Source: Cervus elaphus
Taxonomy: Eukaryota; Chordata; Mammalia; Artiodactyla; Cervidae
Assembly: GCF_910594005.1 (NCBI RefSeq)
Contig: NC_057831.1
Coordinates: forward strand, 40,506,001-40,570,000
Length of the DNA stretch: 64,000 nucleotides
Direction: 5' to 3'
A program made the position numbers and the translations under genes. Each line of letters opens with the position of its first letter. Positions within the stretch are counted from its first letter, which is position 1. Below, piece by piece: positions 20,846 to 32,413 of the stretch. The notes under the pieces are model-generated. The model saw only the letters and a program-made list of their open reading frames with translations, was not told where the DNA came from and ran no database searches.

Positions 20846-23800
20846 ATGATGGAGACGTCTGACAAAACGTGGTCCACTGGAGAAGGGAATGGCAAACCAC
20901 TTAAGCATTCTTGCCTTGAGAAACCTATGAACAGTGTGAAAAGGCAAAAAGATAGGACTCTGAAAGATGAACTCCCCAGGTCGGTAGGTGCCGAATATGC
21001 TGTTGGACAAAAGTGGAGAAATAACTCCAGAAAGAATGAACAGACGGAGCCAAAGCAAAAACAATGCCCAGTGGTGGATGTGACTGGTAATGGAAGTAAA
21101 GTCTGATGCTAGGAACCTGGAAGGTTAGGTCCATGAATCAAGGTAAATTGGAAGTGGTCAAAGAGGAGATGGCAAGAGTGAACATTGACATTTTAGGAAT
21201 CAGTGAACTCAAATGGAGTGGAATGGGTGAATTTAACTCTACTTTATACTTAACTCTACCTTATATCTACTACTGTGGGCAGGAATCCCTTAGAAGAAAT
21301 GGAGTAGCCCTCATAGTCAGCAAAAGAGCCCAAAATGAAGTACCTGAATGCAATCTGAAAAATGACGGAATGATCTCTGTTCGTTTCCAAGGCAAACCAT
21401 TCAACATCACAGTAATCCAAGTCTATGCCCCAACCAGTATTGCTGAAGAAGCTGAAGTTGAATGGTTGTATGAAGACCTACAAGACCTTCTTGAACAAAC
21501 ACAAAAAAAAAGATGTTCTTTTCATTATAGGGGACTGGAATGCAAAAGTAGGAAGTCAAGAGATACCTGGAGTAACAGGCAAATTTGGCCTTGGAGTACA
21601 ACATGAAGCAGGGCAACGGCTAACAGATTTTGCCAAGAGAATGCACTGGTCATAGCAAACACCCTCTTCCAACAACACAAGAGAAGACTCGACACATGGA
21701 CATCACCAGATGGTCAACACTGAAATCAGATTGATTAAATTCTTGGCAGCCAACAATGGAGAAGCTCTATACAGTCAGCAAAAACAAGACCGGGAGCTGG
21801 CCGTGGCTCAGATCATGAACTCCTTATTGCCAAATTCAGACTTAAATTGAAGAAAGTAGGGAAAACCACTACACCATTCAGGTATGACTTAAATCAAATC
21901 CCTTATGACTGTACAGTGGAAGTGACAAATAGATTCAAGGGATTAGAACTGATAGACAGAGTGCCTGAAGAACTATGGGTGGAGGTTTGTGGCATTGTAT
22001 AGGAGGCAGTGATCAAGATCATCCCCAAGAAAAAGAAAGGCAAAATGGTTGTCTGAGGAGGTCTTAAAAATAGCTGAGAAAAGAAAAGTGAAAGACAAAG
22101 GAGAAAAGGAAAGATAGAGCATTTGAATGCAGAGTTCCAAAGAATAGCAAGGAGAGATAAGAAAGCCTTCTTCGGTGATCAATGCAAAGAAATAGAGGAA
22201 AACAATAGAATAAGAAAGACTAGAGATCTCTTCAAGAAGATTAGAGATACCAAGGGAACATTCCGTGCAAAGATGGGCACAAAAAAGGACAGAAATGGTA
22301 TGGATCTGACAGAAGCAGAAGATATTAAGAAGAGATGGCAAGAATACACAGAAGAACTATACAAAAAAGATCTTCACGACCCAGATAACCATGGTGGTGT
22401 GATCATATACCTAGAGCCAAACATCCTGGAATGTGAAGTCAAGTGGGCCCTAGGAAGCATCATTATGAACAAAGCTACTGGAGATGATGGAATGCCAGTT
22501 GAGCTATTTCAAATCCTCAAAGGTTATGCTGTGAAAGTGCTGCACTCAATATGCCAGCAAATTTGGAAAACTCAACAGTGGCCACAGGTCTGGGAAAGGC
22601 CAGTTTTCATTCCAATCCTAAAGAAGCAGTGTCGAAGAAGGTTCAAACTACTGCACAATTGCACTCATCTCACATGCTAGCAAAATAATGTTCAAAATTC
22701 TCCAAGCCAGTCTTCAACAGTACGTGAACCATGAATTTCCAGATGTTCAAGCTGGATTTAGAAAAGGCAGAGGAACCAGAGATCAAATTGCCAACATCCA
22801 TTGGATCATTGAAAAAACAAGAGAGTTCCAGAAAAACATCTATTTATTCTTTATTGACTATGCCAAAGCCAATGACTGTGTGGATCACAACAAATTGGAA
22901 AATTCTTCAAGAGATGGGAATACCAGACCTTGCTACCTGCCTCCTGAGAAATCTGTATGCAGGTCAAGAAGCAACAGTTAGAACCGAACATGGAACAACA
23001 AACTGGTTCCAAATCAGGAAAGGACTACATCAAGGCTGTATATTGTCATCCTGCTAATTTAGTTTATATGCAGAGTACATCATGCAAAGTGTCGGGCTGG
23101 ATGCAGCACAAGCTGGAGTCAAGATTGCCAGTAGAAATATCAATAACCTTTGTGCAAAGATACACAAATGACAGAAAGTGAAGAAGAATTAAAGAGCCTC
23201 TTGATGAAAGTGAAAGAGGTGAGTGAAAAAGTTAGCTTAAAACTCAACATTCAGAAAACTAAGATCATGGCATCCAGTCCCATCACTGCATGGCAAATAG
23301 ATGGGGAAACAATGGAAACAGAGAGAGACTTTATTTTTTGGAGCTCCAAAATCACTGCAGATGGTGACTGCAGCCATGAAATTAAAAGACACTTGCTCCT
23401 TGGAAGAAAAGTTATGAGCAACCTAGACAGCGTATTAAAAAGCAGAGACATTACTTTGCCAACAAAGGTCCATCTGGTCAAGGCTATGGTTTTTCCAGTG
23501 GTCATGTATGGATGTGAGAGTTGGACTATAAAGAAAGCTGAGTGCCAAGTAATTGTTTCTTTTGAACTGTGGTGTTGGAGAAGACTCTTGAGAGTCCCCT
23601 GGACTGCAAGGAGATCCAACCAGTCCATCCTAAAGGAGATCAGTCCTGAACATTCATTGGAAGGACTGATGCTGAAGCTGAAACTCCAGCACTTTGATCA
23701 CCTGGTGCAAAGAACGAACTCATTGGAAAAGACCCTGATGCTGGGCAAGATTGAAGGGAGGAGGAAAAGGGGACAACCGAGGATGAGATGGTTGGATGGT

Positions 23801-23914
23801 ATCATGAGTTTGAGAAAGCTCCGGAAGTTGGTGATGGACAGGGAAGCCTGGCGTGCTGCAGTCCATGGGGTTGCCAAGAGTCGGACACGACTGAGCGACT
23901 GAACTGAACTGAAA
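20846..23914 (+). mobile_element. Near-complete BovB (RTE) LINE, sense, inactivated
   Basis: About 3.07 kb. 21106-21522 encodes the endonuclease start (MLGTWKVRSMNQGKLEVVKE ... VIQVYAPTSIAEEAEVEWLY); after an A-run near 21506 the frame shifts and resumes with LFIIGDWNAKVG. 22123-22680 and 22688-23057 are reverse transcriptase pieces. The catalytic YADD box reads YTND near 23160 with following residues lost. 23150-23902 is the long C-terminal frame (GCESWTIKKAE, MRWLDGIM). Multiple frame breaks make it a dead copy. Tail GAACTGAACTGAA at the right end. Same strand as SLIT2. Confidence 0.95.
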
Positions 23915-23941
23915 AACAGAGACGTTGCGGTATTCTCAGAT

Positions 23942-24145
23942 CGTGCGTGCTACGTCACTTCAGTCATGTACGACTCTGTCTGACCCTATGGATAGTAGCC
24001 TGACAGGCTTCTCTCGATGGAATTCTCCAGGGCAGAATGCGAGAGTGTGTAGTCATTCCCTTCTCCAGAGGATCTTCCCTACATAGGGATCAAAGCCGCA
24101 TCTCTTGCATTAACATGTGGGTTCTTCACCCACATGGGAAGTCCC
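23942..24145 (-). mobile_element. Bov-tA SINE, antisense, diverged
   Basis: ACGTCACTTCAGTCATGTAC, TCGATGGAATTCTCCAGGGC and CTTCACCCACATGGGAAGTC in minus orientation. Perfect 10-bp target-site duplication ATTCTCAGAT at 23932-23941 and 24146-24155. Inserted 28 bp past the BovB end. Confidence 0.93.
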
Positions 24146-24333
24146 ATTCTCAGATTAGGATGCTACAAAACCAAGCAATTTGAAAACACATGTGTACATT
24201 ATATTAATCAAGTCAAATTAGGTCAAGACAAAGTAGTAGCTCTGTTGTACTAATTTTTAGCCATGCAGTCCCCTACTGCAAAGCATATATTCATCTGTTG
24301 TATATTGTGTGTTCCTTTAAAACAGACAGTGTG

Positions 24334-26963
24334 ATCTTTAATCCATTTTGAGTTTATTTTTGTGTATGGTGTTAGAAAGTGTTCTAGTTTCATTCTTTTG
24401 CAAGTGGTTGACCAGTTTTCCCAGCACCACTTGTTAAAGAGGTTGTCTTTTTTCCATTGTATATCCTTGCCTCCTTTGTCAAAGATAAGGTGTCCATAGG
24501 TTCGTGGATTTATCTCTGGGCTTTCTATTCTGTTCCATTGGTCTATATTTCTGTCTTTGTGCCAGTACCACACTGTCTTGATGACTGTGGCTTTGTAGTA
24601 GAGTCTGAAGTCAGGCAGGTTGATTCCTCCAGTTCCATTCTTCTTTCTCAAGATTATTTTGGCTATTCGAGGTTTTTTGTATTTCCATACAAATTGTGAA
24701 ATTCTTTGGTCTAGTTCTGTGAAAAATACCGTTGGTAGCTTGATAGGGATTGCATTGAATCTATAGATTGCTTTGGGTAGAATAGCCATTTTGACAATAT
24801 TGATTCTTCCAATCCATGAACACGGTATGTTTCTCCATCTGTTTGGGTCCTCTTTGATTTCTTTCATCAGTGTTTTATAGTTTTCTATGTATAGGTCTTT
24901 TGTTTCTTTAGGTAGATATACTCCTAAGTATTTTATTCTTTTTGTTGCAATGGTGAATGGTATTGTTTCCTTAATTTCTCTTTCTGTTTTTTCATTGTTA
25001 GTATATAGGAATGCAAGGGATTTCTGTGTGTTAATTTTATATCCTGCAACTTTACTATATTCATTGATTAGTTCTAGTAATTTTCTGGTAGAGTCTTTAG
25101 GGTTTTCTATGTAGAGGATCATGTCATCTGCAAACAGCGAGAGTTTCACTTCTTCTTTTCCTATCTGGATTCCTTTTACTTCTTTTTCTGCTCTGATTGC
25201 TGTGGCCAAAACTTCCAACACTATGTTGAACAGTAGTGGTGAGAGTGGGCACCCTTGTCTTGTTCCTGATTTCAGGGGAAATGCCTTCAATTTTTCACCA
25301 TTGAGGGTGATGCTTGCTGTGGGTTTGTCATATATAGCTTTTATTATGTTGAGGTATGTTCCTTCTATTCCTGCTTTCTGGAGAGTTTTAATCATAAATG
25401 AGTGTTGAATTTTGTCAAAGGCTTTCTCTGCATCTATTGAGATAATCATATGGTTTTTATCTTTCAATTTGTTAATGTGGTGTATTACATTGATTGATTT
25501 GCGGATATTGAAGAATCCTTGCATTCCTGGGATAAAGCCCACTTGGTCGTGGTGTATGATTTTTTTAATATGTTGTTGGATTCTGTTTGCTAGAATTTTG
25601 TTAAGGATTTTTGCATCTATGTTCATGGATTAAAGATCTAAATGTAAGACCAGAAACTATAAAACTCCTAGAGGAGAACATAGGCAAAACACTCTCTGAC
25701 ATAAATCACAGCAAGATCCTCTATGACCCACCTCCCAGAATATTGGAAATAAAAGCAAAACTAAACAAATGGGATCTAATGAAACTTAAAAGCTTTTGCA
25801 CTACAAAGGAAACTATAAGTAAGGTGAAAAGACAGCCATCAGATTGGGAGAAAATAATAGCAAATGAAGAAACAGACAAAGGATTAATCTCAAAAATATA
25901 CAAGCAACTCCTGCAGCTCAATTCCAGAAAAATAAATGACCCAATCAAAAAATGGGCCAGAGAACTAAACAGACATTTCTCCAAAGAAGACATACAGATG
26001 GCTAACAAACACATGAAAAGGTGCTCAACATCACTCATTATTAGAGAAATGCAAATCAAAACCACAATGAGGTACCATTACACACCAGTCAGGATGGCTG
26101 CTATCCAAAAGTCTACAAGCAATAAATGCTGGAGAGGGTGTGGAGAAAAGGGAACCCTCTTACACTGTTGGTGGGAATGCAAACTAGTACAGCCACTATG
26201 GAAAACAGTGTGGAGATTCCTTAAAAAACTGGAAATAGAACTGCCATATGACCCAGCAATCCCACTTCTGGGCATACACACTGAGGAAACCAGATCTGAA
26301 AGAGACACGTGCACCCCAATGTTCATCGCAGCACTGTTTATAATAGCCAGGACATGGAAGCAACCTAGATGCCCATCAGCAGATGAATGGATAAGGAAGC
26401 TGTGGTACATATACACCATGGAATATTACTCAGCCGTCAAAAAGAATTCATTTGAACCAGTCCTAATGAGATGGATGAAACTGGAGCCCCTTATACAGAG
26501 TGAAGTAAGCCAGAAAGATAAAGAACATTACAGCATACTAACACATATATATGGAATTTAGAAAGATGGTAACGATAACCCTATATGCAAAGCAGAAAAA
26601 GAGACACAGAAATACAGAACAGACTTTTGAACTCTGTGGGAGAAGGTGAGGGTGGGATGTTTCAAAAGAACAGCATGTATACTATCTATGGTGAAACAGA
26701 TCACCAGCCCAGGTGGGATGCATGAGACAAGTGCTCGGGCCTGGTACACTGGGAAGACCCAGAGGAATCGGGTGGAGAGGGAGGTGGGAGGGGGGATCGG
26801 GATGGGGAATAAGTGTAAATCTATGGCTGATTCATATCAATGTATGACAAAACCCACTGAAATGTTGTGAAGTAATTAGCCTCCAACTAATAAAAAAATT
26901 AAAAAAAAAAAAAAAAAACAAAAATAGTAAGAAGGAAAAAAAACTAAAAAAAAAAAAAAAAAA
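24334..26963. mobile_element. L1 insertion with 5' inversion (twin priming)
   Basis: 24334-25626 is inverted: the minus strand carries a long open frame with the ORF2 reverse transcriptase, including FADD at 25134-25123 and TYGHLIFDKGGKDIQWKKDN. 25627-26963 is in sense: it continues ORF2 (NVRPETIKLLEENIGKTLSD ... WYIYTMEYYSAVKK), a 3' untranslated region, and an A-rich tail. Both arms carry the same WIKD codons. Flanks repeat AAAACAGACAGTGTG at 24319-24333 and 26964-26978. Long open frames (458 and 316 codons) suggest a young insertion. Truncated and inverted, so not mobile by itself. Confidence 0.95.
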
Positions 26964-26967
26964 AAAA
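26891..26967 (+). repeat. Interrupted poly(A) tail of the L1
   Basis: Starts after CCTCCAACTAATAAAAAAAT; two long A runs separated by AAAATAGTAAGAAGG. It marks the 3' end of the L1 and precedes the second target-site copy. Confidence 0.9.
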
Positions 26968-27223
26968 CAGACAGTGTGTAATGATAAGATGTAGATCCCA
27001 CTGAAACAGAAAATTAATGATTCATTTCCAAGCCGCAATATGAGTAGACAGACATGCTGTGAACATTTTTAATCTGGAGTTGTTTAATCTTACAGTACAA
27101 TTACTTCAGATCTACTTCATGAATCATGAAACAGAGTTCTTAAAATGACAATAATGATTTCACATAAGAATGCTAATCTAGTACTAAAGCTTGTTAGAAA
27201 TGTCACTTTTTATAATACATATG

Positions 27224-27414
27224 TTGGCTTCCCTAGCTCAGCTGGTAGAGAATCTGCCTGCAATACAGGAGACTTGGGTTCGATCCCTGGTTTGGGAAGA
27301 TCCCCTGGAGAAGGGAATGACTACCCACTCCAGTATTCTGGCTTGGAGAATTCCATGGACTGTATAGTCCATGGGGTTGCAAAGAGTCGTATAGGACTGA
27401 GAAACTTTCACTTA
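27224..27414 (+). mobile_element. Bov-tA SINE, sense
   Basis: GGCTTCCCTAGCTCAGCTGG, GGTTCGATCCCTGGTTTGGG and GGAGAATTCCATGGACTGTA. Target-site duplication ATAATACATATG (27212-27223) and ATGATACATATG (27415-27426). Confidence 0.94.
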
Positions 27415-28059
27415 ATGATACATATGCTCCATTTCTACATTCTGTTATGAAGTCTCTTTTTCATCAAAACTTTACCCATAGATTATTCTGATACCTAGCA
27501 AGATTAAAGGTACAGTGTTTTATGCCAGTGGGGGGAAAATTGTATTTGTCAAGGTTTAAAGAGAATATTCACATTTTATAATAACAAAGAAGACAAAGTT
27601 TTATTTTCAGGTTTCTTTTTTGCTTTGAGACATAAAGAACATTACAGGTAGGGTAGAAAGTTGTAATTTTTTAAAAGTCAGAATCATTCCTCCTTATTTA
27701 TGAGCAAAGAAGCATGAGTTATTTTATTAGAGTACAACTCAAGATTAAGTTATCTAAGGCTGTAAACTTTGCTCATGTTTTAGACCTGCAAATGTATTGG
27801 ATTTATTGACTTATAGGACAAGGGGACCATTTGCCATCTTGCAGCCAGCATAAATTTTCTTTCTAAAATTGTTTCTGATTTGGGGGATAGTCCCTTAAAT
27901 TGATGCTTTTACCATGTCATTTAAAAGCATTTTAAAAATCAATTTCCTGTCGTTAAAAGCTCTGTAACTGATGAGTATATTTAGTTTTTTCAATATTTAG
28001 ACCATATGGTTTGAAAATGCAGGAAGATTTCTTTTATGTTTTCTTCCCCTGGTGTTCAG

Positions 28060-28199
28060 GTGTATTTGCGCTGATGGATTTGAAGGAGAAAATTGTGAAA
28101 TCAATGTTGATGACTGTGAAGATAATGACTGTGAAAATAACTCTACATGTGTCGATGGAATTAATAACTACACATGTCTTTGCCCGCCTGAGTACACAG
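28060..28199 (+). CDS. SLIT2: SLIT2 exon: end of EGF-like 2 and EGF-like 3, calcium-binding type (window exon 8)
   Basis: 140 nt, phase 2 in, phase 1 out, flanked by GTTCAG and GTAGGA. Reads CICADGFEGENCEINVDDCE, then DNDCENNSTCVDGINNYTCL and CPPEYT. The NVDDCED start and C-x-D-x4-Y-x-C-x-C core are the calcium-binding EGF pattern, including the Asp/Asn hydroxylation consensus. NNS/NST and NYT are N-glycosylation sequons; CENNSTC fits the O-fucose consensus. The last EGF3 cysteine is in the next exon, so the 19-kb intron interrupts the C5-C6 loop of EGF3, where the candidate cassette exon would insert. Confidence 0.97.
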
Positions 28200-31100
28200 G
28201 TAGGAAAAGGGAGATTGCTATGCCATCAGTCTGCGTTTGAAAGCACCACCAGAGCTATGCTGCATGTGTGTAGTAAACCATTGTATTATTCAATAACTGA
28301 TTCGTGTTTTGGAAATTAGGTATAATGTAATAACAGAGTTAAAGATGGTTTCGGCCAACCAAATAAAAGTCCTGGCGAGCTCAGTTGTAACACAGGCATC
28401 TTCATAAAGTAATGCTTTCCAGCACAAAGAAAATTATCATACTGAAACTTTCAGTCCCACAACTGAGTGACATTTTCATGCAAAGCACTTTTCCTGTGCA
28501 GGCCAACCCACCAATATGTATTTGAAAAGGGAGCCTTTCTTTACATGGACAAAACAGAATTAAGCATTTGAAATTCTTCATGTCCATATTTGTTTCTTCA
28601 TTCGAGAGTGTTTGCCTTTAGAACTCTCATCCTTCAAACTAAGTCACAGTCAAGAATATATACATTGATCACTTTGGATAATCTTACCAGACCGTTATCT
28701 CCCCTTCCCCCTTTTTTCCTATCTTGATACAAAATGTCAGGAATAAGGGTGATAAATCTCATAAGACTATCGAAACTGATAAACTTCTGCCCTGGATAAA
28801 CCAATTTGCTGTAAAGCCAACATCAAGTTTATGACTTACTTATTCTGTCAGAATGTCTGTTTTGATTGATTTTTGTGGCTCTGAGTAAGAAACTTCATAG
28901 GTTCAATCTTGTTTCATTTAAAGTTGATAGAGAAAAGGAAAATGTTTCATGTTTTATTTGTAAGAAATAAATGGAGTAGTAGATTCTGTCACTCTATTCA
29001 GAGTTACCATTTTCATTTGGCTGGGTATTTTTCATTAATTGTATTTATTTCCGTATATATACAATTAAGAATATCAGAGGGTAAAATAGTTCCTTGAATG
29101 ACTGAGGTTAACATCTCTAAACATGAAAAATGGAAGCACAGCTGTATGATTAATTTTCCCAGGGATTCGTTAGAAAAGCATTGAAATTTAAGCTTTCATG
29201 GCATACTCAAGCTTTGCAATTTAAGAGGTACTTTTCTTGATGGGAAAAAATGCTAAATAGAATAATGAGTTTTTGTTTTGACATCCTGGGTCTGTCTGAG
29301 AAATTCTGCAGCTGCCTTTTCCATGGTATGATTTATTTTTCACAACAGTGAAGTACCTGATGCCATAATGACGTAATAATACTGTTTCCAGTAGAAATTT
29401 GAATGTGTTGTATCACCAATTGCTCTATTACATATAAGCAGCCCATGAACTCCTTAGTGGCCAGAATTTGAATTCTTTGTTATGTTACATTAATTAAAGA
29501 TACTGAGTCGGTCTAACATACTAACGTTCTAACGTGGCTAGGAAGAGTTTAGGTGTTACAAAGCTTTGACATTCATATCAGTATTACTTGTGTCACACCT
29601 CAGGTACTTGCCATTCATATGAGTGCACAAATTCTGAAGCCCTCGGAGTTATTCTGAGATTGTGAGTTTTATTGAATTGGGGAATCCAACCTCGTACAGG
29701 CAGCCCAGTGCTTGCACTAAAATCTGGAGCTAGTACCTTCTTAGAATACTTATTTTATCCCATCATTGTTCTGATCATTACAGAAAAAGCTTAATTCCCT
29801 TAATGTCAGAGGCCTCCTTAAACTATCCTACTCTGATGAGGACAAATTGGACCTGAGAATTTCAAGAACGGTTTGGTTAGCCAATGTGTTCCTGAGCACA
29901 GACGCCAGGAATTTTTCTATGTTCCCTTACCAATGAAAACCTAGGCCTGACAACACTACTGCATTCAGGCTCCCACATGCCTTTTTCATGGTGATTTACA
30001 TAAAGTAGCAGTTTCTTCTGAATTGGTTCCCATGGGTCCATCTTTGGCTTTAGATTTGCTATGTTATTCTGTATCCATTTCTTTGAGTCTTTGTTTTTAC
30101 CTTCTCTTCCTTCCTTTTCCCAGGCTCCCTTCCTACACCTGATCTTCTTGAATGTTTTCTCCACCTTAAAGTGATTCAGTTCAGTGCAACTTCCTCTGAG
30201 AACTTATTACAAAGCTTCATTTCCCTGCTGTCAGATCTCTTTCTTTGAAACATATGCAAAAAAACTCCAAAGCTTAGCACAAACACTTTTGAACCAAAAT
30301 GTGACATCTCAAAAAGCTATGATGTGGGAACCTGCCAAATAGTCAAGAGCTATTTGGTGCTTAATAAGAATTGAGACTCTTCTGTTTTTTTGTTTCTTTT
30401 CTTGTTCTGGTCTTATCTATTGCTAATATCAGTTTGCCTTAATACAGGCTAAGAATAAATAAAAATATTGCATTCAATAGAAAGTTCATAGCATACAAAA
30501 CATGAATCTATGATCACTGTAACTGTGGGTTGGATTTTGTGGGAAGTGAAGAGTTTTGCGAATTGGCATTGGAGCAGATACCTAAACCAGGCAATGTTTG
30601 TATCTCATCTACTAGCTGTAGCATTTTTGTCTGTATGTGAAATGAGCTCATTTACAAAATATCAAGCAACCATCTGCAGATTTTGAAATCAGTGGCACAT
30701 AAGTGGCCTTTAATTATAGGAAGGTATAAATTGGACTCCAGAGCTTTATCCAAGTCTGCTTCATCCAAGTCTGCAGTTAAGGAGGCATTTCCTTATATTG
30801 TGACTGCACTGTTTGAGATTTAAGTTTGGAATCTGATTAATGAGCCTGAGATCTTGGAACAGAAACCCTACTGTGCTCAGGGAATATAATAATGTTGTCA
30901 TTGTTTAAAAATCATTCAAGTTGCAAGTTGCTTTTCTGCTTGGAGACTTTTTTACTCTATCTCTCTGAGGCATTCAATGAGAAAATGAACTCTTTACTAG
31001 GAGCAAATAAGACTTCATAGGGAAAGCTCGTAAATTACTATGGTGAAAATATTTACATTTAGCACACACGTCAAGAATCAAAATGGATATGATTTGTTAA

Positions 31101-32386
31101 CAGAGAAAATTCAGAGATCTGAAAGCAGTCTTAGAACGAGGTCATGATGTGATGAGCAGGCTGTAAAACACGGCTACCCATTTTCAAATTAAATGAACCA
31201 CTATTGTGAAATTTATTAAATATATCTAAACCCATGTAACCAAAATACCACAGTACATAGTTATTGATTTATTAGAGGACAAAACTATGTCCTTTCCTAC
31301 TTCAGAGATTGATAACATAAATTTTAAGAGTCAACATTGTCTGTCTGTTATGTAACCCTTACTCTCCCTTCCCCACCCAAGTCCTCCAAACCATTCTTTT
31401 CTACTTAATTCGATCCATCATCTGTCTTATGTATAGCATATGACTGTTGATGGCTAGGATTCTTTAGACAAGATTAATCTTTGAAAAGTTTTAATTCACT
31501 GTGACTCTAAATTAAAATGACTGTGTTAAGGATTAAGTAAGACTCTGAAATGGCTAAACAAGTAATTTAAAAATCCACTCCAGGATTTCAATATTAGCTT
31601 GAGAGTTGTGTTTTTTCTTCTGGTTTATCATTTTTTAAAAGCTCTTATTATATCCTTTCTAAAAACAAGGCATTCCTTGAAAGTGAATCGTCAAAGAATT
31701 CCTCAAATTACACTAGCTCAAAAGTTATAAAAATGAACATTGTAAACACGGCACCCTTGAGATGCTGAAAAACTTGACACCTTTTCTTAAATAAGCTCTC
31801 GTATGAATTCAGGTGTTGCATTGAAAAATGTGGTTTTGCACCTTTCCTAAGAGGCAGAACCCTGTATCTGCTCTGAGACTGTTTCTTAATTAACCCTCTT
31901 CTCATAGGACCATAATACAAAGTTGAAACAAAATTGATCACTTTTTAACCATGGATATTACTTGATGGGAATGGCATACGTTCAGTGAATGAAAGTTTCC
32001 ATACAAGTTGGGCATGTAAAGACTTAAAATGCGTTTTGCAGAAAAAATTCAGGGCATTTTAATTTTTCCATTATCTCTTTGTTTTCCAAATCTCCAATGC
32101 CCACACACAAACCATTATGTGCACATCTTACAAATAAAGCTGCCTGTTGTTAAGTCGCCTGGTTTAGCTGAGATCTCTCGCTCCCTGTGATGGCGTCTGC
32201 CTTTTGCCTCATTTTCTCCTTGTTTGTGCGTTTGGCCCGGCTCTAGGTAAGAAATGTAAGCCTTGCTTCCGTTTGCTGTCTCACCCTGGGCTTCTCTGTT
32301 GTTAATGCTGTGCCTTGGCTTCCTGTGCCCTGCTGTGTACCGCAATGTAAAACGTCTTTTGTCTCTTCTGTCTTTGTTGCTGCCAG

Positions 32387-32413
32387 CTGCTAATCTGAAT
32401 GAGGTGGAAAAAG
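32387..32413 (+). CDS. SLIT2: Candidate in-frame 27-nt cassette exon of SLIT2 (unconfirmed)
   Basis: A long pyrimidine tract (about 32356-32380) and TGCCAG precede 27 nt that end in AAAAAG followed by GTTAGT. In the phase fixed by the neighbouring exons (1 in, 1 out) it reads through without a stop and would insert nine residues, AANLNEVEK, between ...PPEYT and GELC, in the C5-C6 loop of EGF3. SLIT genes are known to be alternatively spliced, but I cannot say whether this exon is already described. Splice signals are seen; use is inferred. A chance match is possible in a 19-kb intron. Confidence 0.5.

Larger units (their letters stand above)
20660..28059 (+). other. SLIT2: Intron 7 in window, packed with LINE insertions
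   Basis: 7.4 kb, mostly mobile DNA: near-complete sense BovB (20846-23914), antisense Bov-tA (23942-24145), a twin-primed L1 (24334-26963), and a sense Bov-tA (27224-27414). The remaining 27430-28050 is AT-rich and without recognisable features up to a TTCCCCTGGTGTTCAG acceptor. Confidence 0.88.

Noticed and set aside
24250..25626. Long minus-strand open frame resembling a reverse transcriptase gene
   Set aside because: It is the inverted arm of an L1 insertion with target-site duplications, not a host or independent gene.
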